A stretch of 64,000 bases of DNA. Origin: Rugalucina vietnamica. Its lineage: Eukaryota; Mollusca; Bivalvia; Lucinida; Lucinidae. Every line of letters begins with the position of its first letter. Positions within the stretch are counted from its first letter, which is position 1. Shown piece after piece: positions 1 to 11,286 of the stretch. The stretch is from positions 29,955,456-30,019,455 of the forward strand of contig OZ024875.1 in NCBI GenBank assembly GCA_964017185.1, given 5' to 3'. The notes below the pieces were generated by a model. It worked only from the letters and a program-made list of their open reading frames with translations. It was not told the DNA's origin and did no database searches. A program made the position numbers and the translations under genes.

Positions 1-2437
1 ATAGTCTAGTTACAAAGCTTGGAGCATGGTATTATAACGACTAGACCTACACCGTGCTCAGCCTATTGTCATCGCCTAGTAACGATGCTTGGAGCATGGT
101 ATTATAACGACTAGACATACACCATGCTCAGTCTATTGTCATAGACTAGTTACAATGCTTGGAGCATGGTATTATAACGACTAGCCCAACACCATGCTCG
201 GCCTGTTGTCATCGTCTAGTAACAATGCTTGGAGCATGGTATTATAACGACTATAACATTAGCTCGGCCTGTTGTCATTGTCTAGTAACAATGCTTGGAG
301 CATGGTATTATAACGACTAGCCAAACACCATGCTCGGCCTGTTGTCATCGTCTAGTTACAATGCTTGGCGCATGGTATTATAACGACTAGATCATTACCA
401 TGCTCGACCTGTTGTCATCGTCTAGTAACAATGCTGGGAGCATGGTATTATAACGACTAGCCCAACACCATGCTCGGCCTGTTGTCATCGTCTAGTTACA
501 ATGCTTGGAGCATGGTATTATAACGACTAGACCATTGCCATGCTCGGCCTGTTGTCATCGTCTAGTAACAATGCTTGGAGCATGGTATTATAACGACTAG
601 CCTGACACCATGCTCGGCCTGTTGTCATCGTCTAGTAACAATGCTTGGAGCATGGTATTATAACGAGAAGACCTACACCATGCTCAGCCTTTTTGTATTG
701 TCTAGTTCTATTGCTTGGTGCATGTTACTATAACGACTAGAAATACGCCATGCTCAGCCTTTTTCAACGCCTAGTAACAATGCTTGGAGCATGGTATTAT
801 AAAGACTAGACCAACACCATGCTCAGCCTGTTGTCATCGTCTAGTTACAATGCTTGGAACATGGTATTATAAAGACTAGACCTACACCATGCTCAGCCTG
901 TTGTTATCGTCTAGTAACAATGCTTGGAGCTTGGTATTATAACGACTAGACCATTACTATGCTGGGCCTGTTGTCATCGTCTAGTAACAATGCTTGGAGC
1001 ATGGTATGATAACGACTAGACATACACCATGCTCAGCCTGTTGTCGTCGTCTAGTAACAATGCTTGGAGCATGGTATTATAACGACTAGACCATTACTAT
1101 GCTGGGCCTGTTGTCATCGTCTAGTAACAATGCTTGGAGCATGGTATTATAACGACTAGCCCAACACCATGCTCGGCCTGTTGTCATCGTGTAGTAACAA
1201 TGCTTGGAGCATGGTATTATAACGACTAGACCATTACCATGCTCGGCCTGTTGTCATCGTCTAGTAACAATGCTTGGAGCATGGTATTATAACGACTAGC
1301 CAAACACCATGCTCGGCCTGTTGTCATCGTCTGGTTACAATGCTTGGAGCATGGTATTATAACGACTAGATCATTACCATGCTCGACCTGTTGTCATCGT
1401 CTAGTAACAATGCTGGGAGCATGGTATTATAACGACTAGCCCAACACCATGCTCGGCCTGTTGTCATCGTCTAGTTACAATGCTTGGAGCATGGTATTAT
1501 AACGACTAGACCATTGCCATGCTCGGCCTGTTGTCATCGTCTAGTAACAATGCTTGGAGCATGGTATTATAACGACTAGCCTAACACCATGCTCGGCCTG
1601 TTGTCATCGTCTAGTAACAATGCTTGGAGCATGGTATTATAACGACTAGACCTACACCATGCTGGGCCTGTTGTCATTGTCTAGTAACAATGCTTTGAAC
1701 ATGGTATTGTAACGACTAGTCCTTACCGGCATGCTGGGCCTGTTGTCATGGTCTAGTTACAATGCTTGGAGCATGGTATTATAACGACTAGCCCAACACC
1801 ATGCTCAGCCTGTTGTCATGGTCTAGTTACAATGCTTGGAGCATGGTATTATAACGACTAGCCCAACACCATGCTGGGCCTGTTGTCATGGTCTAGTTAC
1901 AATGCTTGGATCATGGTATTATAACGACTAGCCCAACACCCTGCTCAGCCTGTTGCCATGGTCTAGTTACAATGCTTGGAACATGGTATTATAACGACTA
2001 GCCCAACACCATGCTCGGCATGTTGTCATCGCCTAGGTATAATGCTTGGAGTATGGTATTATAACGACTAGCCCAACACCATGCTCGGCCTGTTGTCATG
2101 GTCTAGTTACAATGCTTGGAGCATGGTATTGTAACGACTAGACCTTACCGGCATGCTAGGCCTGTTGTCATGGTCTAGTTACAACTAGCCCAACACCATG
2201 CTCAGCCTGTTGTCATCGTGTAGTAACAATGCTTGGAACATGGTATTATAACGACTAGAACATTACCATGCTGGGCCTGTTGTCATAGTATAGTAACAAT
2301 GCTTGGACGACTAGACCAACACCATGCTCAGCATGTTGTCATCGTCTAGTTACAATGCTTGGAGCATGGTATTATAACGACTAGCCCAACACCATGCACA
2401 GCCTGTTGTCTTGGTCTAGTTACAATGCTTGGAGCAT
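1..2437. repeat. 70-bp satellite array, truncated by the window start
   Basis: About 34 head-to-tail monomers of 70 bp; for example the GTTGTCATCG block recurs at 481 and 551. Each monomer carries inverted 9-bp arms, GAGCATGGT and ACCATGCTC, about 20 bp apart, so each could form a small hairpin. Variant monomers recur in the same order about 979 bp apart (GATCATTACC variant at 390 and 1369), which is a higher-order repeat of 14 monomers. After about 1740 a different local subfamily takes over, and a few monomers are truncated near 2180 and 2310. No coding potential was seen. The array may continue to the left. Confidence 0.97.
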
Positions 2438-2604
2438 GTTATATAATTTTTAACTCACCTGAGCCGAGGATCACAAGATAGAACAAAAGCTATTTAATAG
2501 AACTTCTTTGAACGTGTATTCCTCTGAGACTTCAATTAGATCTACGCAAGCATAGTAATTTGTGCGTCTCTAATGAGTTTATGTATAACTGTACTTTATT
2601 ATTT

Positions 2605-2850
2605 GAGCCGCCCCATGAGAAAACAAACAATGTGATTTCCACATTGGTCTGATACAAACTGAGCTGTACAAGCACAGAAGCAGGCGAGAAGCTTGAAAGT
2701 TAGGATTTAGAAAGTAGAGGAGTTGTAGGCCTACAATCCGTGAAGCGAAAATAAAAGCGCTCATCAGCTTAGTAGTTACTGCGAAGCTGATCTGCGCCTT
2801 TGGTTTCGCATATACAAATTGTTGATTGTTTGCTTTCTCATGAGGCGGCT
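2605..2850. mobile_element. GAGCCGC foldback MITE, copy 1
   Basis: Begins GAGCCGCC and ends GGCGGCT. The centre is an imperfect palindrome around AGCTT...GCGAAGCTGATC. Diverged from the later copies; the flanking duplication is no longer clear. Confidence 0.85.
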
Positions 2851-3912
2851 TATATTTCTGTCGAATTTGGTGTTTTAATGTTTACCATAAATTTAAATAG
2901 TTGAATTTCACATTTTCCTGCTGTTTTAGTTGTTTATTGGCTTACTATCATAAATAAGGCGTACATCTCGTTTATGATGACATTTTCGAGGAAAAGTCTC
3001 GTCTCCCGAATCCCCAATTGAGCGGTTGCTGACCAGGCCGAAAGGCAAGTTTATACTGAAGAGGTGTTTAGATCGGGTTTGCAAATGTTCATATCCATGT
3101 GGTAGCCCTTCATACACAAACACAATGTAACCGAAACCACGGGCGCAGATTGAGTATTTCACCATTAGATTTATAACCCACTGCTATGTCTCGTGTGGTT
3201 CGAGCCCAGCACGGGACTCGTGTGGGGCAAGAGAACTTCTGTTTGTGGGTATCCAGTTGTTTTAGAAGCTAGAAGCAAGCATAGAGGATCATAGAGCGAT
3301 GTTGAAATGATATCACAACCTAAGCCTTACAGGCACGATGTAACGGCGCCTAAGTTACAATCTTGTATTGTATCTGCAGCAGAATACGTTCCATGGTGTT
3401 AGGTAAACAAAACTCTTGTCCGTATCATCAGGTAACATGTACATTCATCAAGAATAGTGCGAACATGAATCATGTTATGGTAGGCATGCCATAGCATGCA
3501 CTATGTTATTTTTATCAATAAAGTGCAGAAAATAGAATTGGATTTACCAGTATCTATAAAAAGAACGAATTTGCACATGCGCAGTACAATACCATGCGCG
3601 GCCTGTTGTCGTTATCCCTCTCCCTTTAGGTACATTTGTTCAAAATTCGCACCGGATGTTAATTTTTTGACGTTTTTGTTTTACTTCAATTTGAGTAAGT
3701 CGTTGGTTTAAGGTGTCACGAGATACCGAATGTGTACTGGTCGATTTTGTAACCGCGTTTGATTTACGCCGTAAACGGGTATTGACACTTTATATATATA
3801 ATTAGTTTTCATGGCGTATTACCCTCATGGCCTATATTGTTTTCAGAATTTGATGACCATATCTTAATATATTGCGATTTTAATTTATGAGAGCATGTTG
3901 ATGTTTTCTTCC
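2851..3912. other. Intergenic, no gene seen
   Basis: No open frame with recognisable similarity. A short stretch near 3590-3620 resembles part of the satellite monomer (ACCATGCGCGGCCTGTTGTC). Nothing else can be supported. Confidence 0.6.
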
Positions 3913-5818
3913 TCACGGGGACCCAACTGTTAATCGTGATTATTGATGCGACGTGGAATGTTAATGCATGCTATTATGAAGTTTCGTATTCACCATTTTT
4001 GCATTATCGGCTGGTTTCCTGCTGACAAAAATCAATATTGGAAAAACAGGTAACCAGAAACCCCCCTCAGGGGGGTTCTGGTTACCTGTATTTCCAATAT
4101 TGATTTTTTTAAAGCTGGGAACCAGCCGATAGTGCAAAAATGGTGAATGCGTCAGCGAGTTCGTTACGAATGCGACGCTCCACATCCTCTGTCCTTGGAC
4201 GGTAAGTACCACATGTTTTGCTCTCGTGAAAATAAACAAAGCCGAATTTACAAAATCGGCGTCCACTATGATCTGCAAAAATCTTCTATGTTCCCACTTG
4301 AAGTCAATTGGAATACTTACGGCACTTGTGTTTTTCAGCTAATGGTTTATAAAGCTGACAGGTAGATACAAGATTGCCACGAAAACTCATTACATTCTTA
4401 AAGTCCTTTTGTTTTTCTAATTCTTGACCGTAAACTAAGAAGTATAACACAGTCTTGTGGTGTCTTTTTTGAAACATGTATCAAAATGGCTTTGTAAATG
4501 CACACTTATTTACCGAGCGTGAAAAATAGTAAGATAAGCATCTTTCGTATGCATCGTAGATTTTGTTAAAATTTAATATGCGACACAGAAATGCATCGTG
4601 GAAGATTGAGACCGATGAAGCAGTAAAATAAGATAGCAAATGTTACGATATGGAGACAGTGATGCATTTTCTTCAATTAATATTTTCTAGATACATGTTA
4701 AAGGGGTCAACCATGTTTTTATACTGTATTAACATTTGCAAAGGCTGGAGAAAGTTGTTTTAGCCTGAGGCCGAGGGCTCAAAGGGCTCACGAAAGACTC
4801 TTCTAGTTGCAATAAAATAACCATAGTTGATCGCTGTTCTTGTACATCACACCATTCCCATGGAAAACTGATTGACAACCGCACCTAAAACTCGCACAAA
4901 TCCCTTTAATTCTTTTTTCTCTCCCCCTCCCCCCCCCCCCCCACCTCGCTTATCAAAATGCATGGAGCCACCGATATTAAATGATCAAATAATACTTGGT
5001 TTAGCCTTAGTGGTCATTTAATGTTAGAAAACATATTACCTATGTCACTGATATGCCCGAAAATGATTTGCTGTTTCGAGGCAAGAAGTCACTCGAATGT
5101 TGACAAAGCTATATCAGAAAACCACTCTGTGACCTCATTCAAAATAAAAGTGGCACATGCTTTGAAGCTCGCTCAACGAAGTACATGTAGTACAAGGAAA
5201 AAAATACGCCATGCAATATTGCGCTTGATAAAGGCGTAAGTTATGCTACTGCATTGACGTAAATAACTTTTGTAAGAGCACAACAAAATGCTAATTCTTC
5301 CATGACTCATTCTAGTAGTACGTATCTTCATCTTCGATGCATACAAAAGATACTTATCTTACTGTTTTTCACGCTCAGTAGATAAATGTGCATTTACAAC
5401 GCCATTTTGATACATATTTCAATAAAGACACCGATAGGACTGTGTTATACTTCTTAGTTTACGACCAAGAATTAGAAAAACAAAAGGACTTTAAGAATGT
5501 AATGTGTATTCGTGGCAATCTTGTATCTACCTGTCAACTTTATAAACCATTAGCTCAAAAACACAAGTGCCGTAAGTATTCCACTTGACTTCAAGTGGGA
5601 ATATAGAAGAATTTTGAAGATCATAGTGGACGCCGATTTTGTAAACCGGGCTTTGTTTATTTTCACGCGAGCAAAACATGTGGTACTTACCGTCCAAGGA
5701 CAGAGGATGTGGAACGTCGCATTCGTAACGAACTCGCCGACGCATACGAAACTTCATAATGGCATGCATTAACATTCCACGTCGCATCAATAATTACGAT
5801 TAACAGTTGGGTCCCCGT
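3913..5818. mobile_element. 1.9-kb long terminal-inverted-repeat element
   Basis: The left arm (3913-4560) is the reverse complement of the right arm (5336-5818). Net arm length is about 480-490 bp after removing a MITE nested in the left arm. Outer ends read GGGGACCCAACTG and CAGTTGGGTCCCC. The roughly 780-bp core has no recognisable transposase, so this is probably a non-autonomous DNA element. Small open frames in the arms are mirror images of each other. A third copy of the outer 110 bp lies at 7628-7736. Confidence 0.88.
3990..4146. mobile_element. 157-bp hairpin MITE nested in the long-TIR arm
   Basis: Ends TCACCATTTTTGC...GCAAAAATGGTGA; the two halves pair over most of their length around CCCCCCTCAGGGGGG. 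The opposite arm (around 5745) has the uninterrupted sequence, so the insertion is exact and flanked by AT on both sides. A second copy is at 52114-52264. Confidence 0.92.
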
Positions 5819-7256
5819 GTTCCTTCAAGTAAACTATTTGTGCAGTCAGACAGTGTACATCTATATGGTATACTAAACGAAGTCAGCATCTAGTTTATGT
5901 CATTGTAATGTGACTAAATGCAATGGTTGCTCACTAGAATGTGCTTTTGATATTATATTGATACGTTGGAACAGTATTTTGATGTATTTTTTCTATCCTG
6001 CGGTATTCAGAGCTATCTTGTGGTATCCCACAATATCCTACGGTCATAAGACTGACCGCATTTTATTATTTTTTTTTTTTTTTGGGGGGGGGGGAGGTCA
6101 GACAATCATAAAACAGTTCTGGAGACACGACGTCCAAGCGCGCGTCGTGACGAGTCGCGCGCCGTGACGTCATGGTCAAGTTTGAATGCACTCACCACGT
6201 GTCAACCATGTGTAATCTTTATTTATTCAATCGGAAATTATTTTGATCAAGTCAAACCATCAAGGTCCGCAACAGAACGTAGTGGAGTAAGGTTTCGCAA
6301 AGTTCTAGGTCTAGTTGCGAAATCTCACTACGATATACAACATGTTGTATTACACATATGTTCCATATCCCTCCGTTGCGATCCCAGTTGGTTGATAAAA
6401 GGTGAAAATAACCGTCAATAATTGCAACTTTTTCAAGATAAATCAAGAGGAATACACTCCATCGATGCGTTACTAGCATGTTTACTGTGTTTTAGAAAAA
6501 AAAAATCAACCTATTTTGTCCGTTTTAGTGGGTTTATTCTCGTTTAAAAACTTCTGGCTGTCATTCTTTCAGTGCACTGAATCGTCTGCATATGTTCGTA
6601 GGTTTACGCCGAGAAATGACTTCCGACCATTTCCATATATGGAAAGTTAATTGATCGATTGGTATTTAATTGATCAATCTATATAATGCAGCGCGTGTTG
6701 CAACGTCACGATGACGTCAAACGTAATCACAATAGCTGACCTGATTGACGTCATTTGTAGAAATACGTGCATATCATTGGACAATGCCAAATCATGACCT
6801 TTCAACTGGAAAAAAAAATTAATGCTCGACGTCAGTTTCCGTAACGTCGGCAAATGTGTTCGGCTCGTTCCCGAAACGGCCCCACACGAGTGAACACGAT
6901 TGACAAACAGCTGAAAAATGAATCTGTTAAAAAGAAGACACAGACTTTTGTGGAGAAAACTTGATTGTTAGAAAGTTAAATGTGTGTTTCATCAAATATC
7001 GAAGCGTCGGTGAGCATTTCTTTGTATTAATTATGGAATTCTAGGTGAAGCAATCGATGTGTAAAAACGACTTATTTTCGCCATCGTTGTTGTTGTTGTA
7101 TCGTAGAGCTCCCCCGCTTATTTCTTCGAGGCACAAGTCTATTGACTTTACAGTATTGGGCTCGGTGTTTATCAATTTTACGTTCAAAGCTGGTGAATGT
7201 TTGTATTTACATGTGCTCTTTAACTTATTTACACAAGCTGTTGTTGTATACCGAAT
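5819..7256. other. Intergenic, no gene seen
   Basis: Contains an oligo-T/oligo-G run near 6066-6096 and AT-rich sequence. Short open frames here have no recognisable domain and no splice or codon support. Confidence 0.6.
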
Positions 7257-7627
7257 TTAGGAAATCCTTTTCAGTGCTACAATGCGTCTCACATGAATTT
7301 TATGAATATACTCCCTAGTACACAGTTCGAGCGACCCCAACCTTTCTGAATAACATTCCTCTAAGTCTTGTATCACTGTCGCATCTAATGTTAGCTCTGT
7401 CAGAAATTCTGGGTTTCGTAGATTCGGGATATGCTGTTCCGAAAGAATCGCCTCCAATTTCTCTAGTAGATCTTCCTCTCTTCATTAAAGCATTAAAGAA
7501 AGCACACTCCCCCACAAAATGCTGTCTTGTTTCTGGAGCTGTGTTACACAGTTTACAGGTTGGATTTACAGCGTATTTGTTGAAGGCTGCCCTGTTTGCT
7601 TGGAGTATATATGTGCCGTCAACATTA
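7257..7627 (-). pseudogene. 5'-truncated LINE 3' fragment (reverse transcriptase C-terminus)
   Basis: On the minus strand the translation contains a CxxC...H...C zinc-knuckle-like motif (CKLCNTAPETRQHFVGEC) typical of the C-terminus of animal non-LTR retrotransposon reverse transcriptases. A second frame with LCTREYIHKIHVRR follows, so the coding sequence is frameshifted. The same peptide block recurs in the LINE at 11.3 kb. The 5' end abuts the terminal 110 bp of the long-TIR element, consistent with target-primed insertion of a truncated copy into another copy of that element. Confidence 0.85.
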
Positions 7628-7736
7628 GGATGTGGAACGTCGCATTCGTAACAATATCGCCGACGCATACGAAACTTCATATTAGCATGCAGTAACATTC
7701 CACGTCGCATCCACTATCAACAGTTGGGTCCCCGAG
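7628..7736. repeat. Partial third copy of the long-TIR arm
   Basis: Matches the outer 110 bp of the right arm of the 3913-5818 element, including the CAGTTGGGTCCCC end. Interrupted on its left by the LINE fragment. Confidence 0.85.
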
Positions 7737-7767
7737 TTGATCAGCCCTTATCTGCACTATACAGTAG

Positions 7768-7955
7768 ATAAAATTAAAACTGAGATCCTTTAAGAGCAGT
7801 GAACACATTAATGAGAAGGGGGATGGGCCATACCGCAGTTTCGACTATTAAAGTCTCGTCAGTGACCCTTTAGATTTGGCAACATGGAGCCAAAAAGAAT
7901 TATTGAAATTTTGCAACTTTCAACAGGGTAGTCGATACAAAGACTAGTATTATAT
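7768..7955. repeat. Dispersed repeat, AAGAGCAGTGAACACATTAA family
   Basis: About 190 bp shared with 60822-61010 (ATTTGGCAACATGGAGC and CAACTTTCAACAGGGTAGTC blocks) and partly with 10884-10947. Family unknown. Confidence 0.8.
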
Positions 7956-7984
7956 AAATGCAGTCAAATATATTAAACATTGGT

Positions 7985-8107
7985 TATAGGAATGAATTAT
8001 ATTTTTGTTGATTTTATCGATGTGTAAACTCAGGCGAATCACTCACAAACTAAATAAAGCCTGAGTTTACACATCGATAAAATCAACAAAAATAATAATT
8101 CATTCCT
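7985..8107. mobile_element. Hairpin MITE
   Basis: About 45-bp inverted arms (GATGTGTAAACTCAGGC and GCCTGAGTTTACACATC) around a spacer of about 20 bp. Confidence 0.8.
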
Positions 8108-8656
8108 TATAATTCCAACTTTGTCTCATTACACTGCATTTGTCTACAATGATTGAAATTTTCTAGCCAGCGGAAGGAAAATAGAGCAAAATGGATCTTC
8201 ATGAGGCAGCCATCTTGAAAATTTCCAAAGCATAGACCTCAATTCTCGCGATTAATAGAAGCTATAACTGACAACCTATAGGCAGGCTATAAAAGCGGGA
8301 GCTTTAAAACATCTCCCCTTCTTTCATAATTGTTCTTTTGGGAGAATATATCGCCGTCTGGACCGATAGAAAGACATAACGATTTTGGACTGAGGCTCGG
8401 AACATTAGAAATTCAAACGTCAAAGGACCTCTGACGGTGGTAATGGGAGCCATAATGTATAGCTGCCTCAGATTTTGATAAAAATAAATGTTGGTCAAAT
8501 GTTTCTGTTTTTGTATGCATGTTTGCTGGTAGTCCATAGTTTATGATATTGGATTGAGGTTCTTGTTTCTAAAGAAGTACTGCTTTATTTTTGAGTTAAA
8601 ATGGACATATTTTGTATTAAACATATAGAAAAATAAAAAAGTATTTATTTAACATT

Positions 8657-8756
8657 GTTCCCCCCCGAGTCCCAAGAAATCCCTTTGCATATGAATGTAT
8701 TGTCATATTATACATAATATATGTGAATGGCGTTCTGGGACTCGGGGGGGGGGAAC
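8657..8756. mobile_element. 100-bp MITE with G/C-run termini
   Basis: Ends GTTCCCCCCCGAGTCCCA and TGGGACTCGGGGGGGGGGAAC are inverted repeats around an AT-rich centre. Similar in style to the element at 12646-13071. Confidence 0.75.
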
Positions 8757-10883
8757 AGTACCCTACAGCCCAAAGTGTTATCTCAGTACTAGAGCCCAAG
8801 TATGTGAAAGTGTTTTTAACTTAAAATTAAAAAGAAAACAAAACATCAGTTAAGTTGTATGCCATATATAAAGTACAAAAATGGATATATACATTTGTTT
8901 CCAAAATTAACCCCAATCTGTTTGATTTATAACCACTTTTTATGTTCCATTCCCCAGAATATGAGGGTACTGTACATTCTGTAGAACAAACTTTTGTAAT
9001 CATTCTATACTAATATTGTCCACTTGTTTACACGGCCAATAACCTCTTGCACCACAAACAGTAACATTGTTGGACTGTTTTCCTATTTTTTTTTAAATGT
9101 ATTAACTTCCAAATCAACAACTTTTCAGTCAGGTCGGTACGATGCCACCACTGTCTAGGTATTAGCCAGTACCATGGGAACGTAAAATGTCTTTGCCATT
9201 GGTACAATACAGTGACGTTAAGTTTCAAATCACCAACTTTAAGGGTGTTTACTCAATTTTCCATTCATTTTCAAAAAACTACATTTGCTTATTATATCAC
9301 GTTAGGCATCAAAACAAGAATCTTTCAGTTCTTTAATGAAAGTGAATCTAAATAGAGGCCCTGGGTTTGATCCAATCGTGGGGAGCCGTGCTGTGCCTGA
9401 GACACACTATACCCCCCCCCCCCTCTTGAGTACTTGGTACAAGAAGTAATACGTTGCTCAATCCCAAAATGATTGAAAAAACTGTTCCTATTAAAGGATG
9501 CTCGGCCATAATCTAATCGAATCAAAAATAACTTTTATGATCATAATCACTTCGACACAACCATTATACTGAAACGAGACACATGTAAGACAAGCCAAGT
9601 TCTGTTTGCGGGTGTGCCTGGAGTTTTTTTCTCTGGGTTCTCATGTTTTCGTCCATTTACTGATTGGTCAATCTCATGCGAGCTGAAATAATCTTGAAAG
9701 GGACATTAAAGCGAATCAGAAAAATAAATACATTGAAGGCCGTGTTGTAACAGGTTTATACAGGTAAATAAATATTCATGCAAGGTTGCTCAGTGTGACC
9801 AATTTTGTCACAATGGGCCGAGTCTTGAGAAAATGATTTTGGTTAAGATCGAACTCTAATCAAGTTGTGCAAGACATAGAAGATGGATTGAAGTTTTGTT
9901 CATTAATGACACAATTCTAAGTAGCTGGCTGGTCATCGCTGATCTGGGTATATGGTCTTGCATATAACAGATAGCAGGTTTTCTCATGAGGTAACAGTAG
10001 CTTGTACAATGTTTGGTAGTACTTAGACAATAATATTATACAGGTAACTGCTAAAGGTTTGTACCCAAAATGTTGACGTCGTAAAATTTAAATTTTATTT
10101 CAATGGCATTATGCATGTTTATCGCACTTTACACAGTGTTGCATGCACAAAATATGATACAATAGTGGAATTAAAGGACTACAAGCAAGGAAAAGCGAAA
10201 AATTAAATTTTTCTCACATATAAAATTTTGACCCCCACCCCCACTAAAATCGCCTTTTTTACACTATTTGGAGGAAACAGTCAAAACTTTTAATAGTTAT
10301 AGGTTCAGAATACATTGGGCTTTTGCCCTAATCATGAAATACCACCACCAGAGCCTTTGAGACATTGTTATGGTATTTTGAAAACGAGGCATAAAACCCC
10401 CAAGAATGTCACAGATTCTTTCAACACACAACAAGAGGATTAAAAGACTTACCGTTCGATGTTCTGTTGAAAGAAAAAGCGTCCATGTTCATAGAAATTC
10501 CAGATGTTCATTTCGATGCCTTCATAACGCGTTCATCCATTGTTTTTATGACGTTTAGATTTTGTGACGTCAACGTTTCTTTGAAGAAACGTCACGTAAT
10601 CACGTAACGTCGCGCCGTTTTAAGGTGAAAACAGAGTATTCTTACGCATTGCTTTTATCGAAGTATAAATCTTCCAAACAACCAGTCAGAATGTAGGAAA
10701 TTAGTAAAGTTGGAATTATTAGAAAATGAATCTTAACCTATAATAAATTTCTGATTTCTAAGAATATCCTCGCTGATCTCAAAGGACCAAAAAAGAAAAT
10801 ATAACCTGCACTATGGATGATGTACGGGGAGACTTTTTAGGGCCGCCACACGACACAACACCAGCTGCAGTAATATCAAATGA
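8757..10883. other. Intergenic, no gene seen
   Basis: AT-rich, with a C run near 9412-9423. No coding exon, RNA gene or repeat family present elsewhere in the window was recognised. Confidence 0.55.
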
Positions 10884-10951
10884 AAATTAAAGCTGAGCTC
10901 CTTTAAGAGCAGTGAACACATTAATGAGAAAGGGGATGGGCCATACCAAGT

Positions 10952-10997
<46 letters not shown>
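10884..10997. repeat. Truncated dispersed repeat followed by a 43-A run
   Basis: 10884-10947 is a fragment of the family at 7768 and 60822. It is followed by an uninterrupted A run at 10955-10997. Phenylalanine-rich or lysine-rich open frames across the run are artefacts. Confidence 0.85.
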
Positions 10998-10999
<2 letters not shown>

Positions 11000-11286
11000 C
11001 AAAAAATTGTCCAAATTGTCCAAGTTCACAAAGCTGACATTTTGTGACTTTTTCTTCACATTAAAAATTCTTCATCCAAGCGTCTAATGTGATTTTTTTC
11101 TCTTCACTTTTTATATATGTTTGACATTTTTGACAGTGCTCCCTAAATCCCCAAAAGTTTTTGCTTGCTCCCCAGATCCCTTAAAATATTTGTTAGTGCT
11201 CCCCAGCTCCCTGAAAATAAATGGCCCTTCTCCCTGAATCCCCAAAACCCCTGGTAGGGCCTCATTAAAGAAAGCACATTCCCCCA

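Noticed and set aside
1-2437. Regular short repeats that could suggest a CRISPR array
   Set aside because: The whole 70-bp unit is repeated without unique spacers, and the context is an animal genome; it is satellite DNA.
4147-5790. Mirror-image frames of about 72-87 codons in the long-TIR element
   Set aside because: Both come from the terminal inverted repeats; no domain and one copy is interrupted by the nested MITE.
7388-7651. 87-codon plus-strand frame
   Set aside because: Antisense of the LINE zinc-knuckle region.
10811-11059. Open frame rich in phenylalanine
   Set aside because: Translation of the 43-A run; not a gene.
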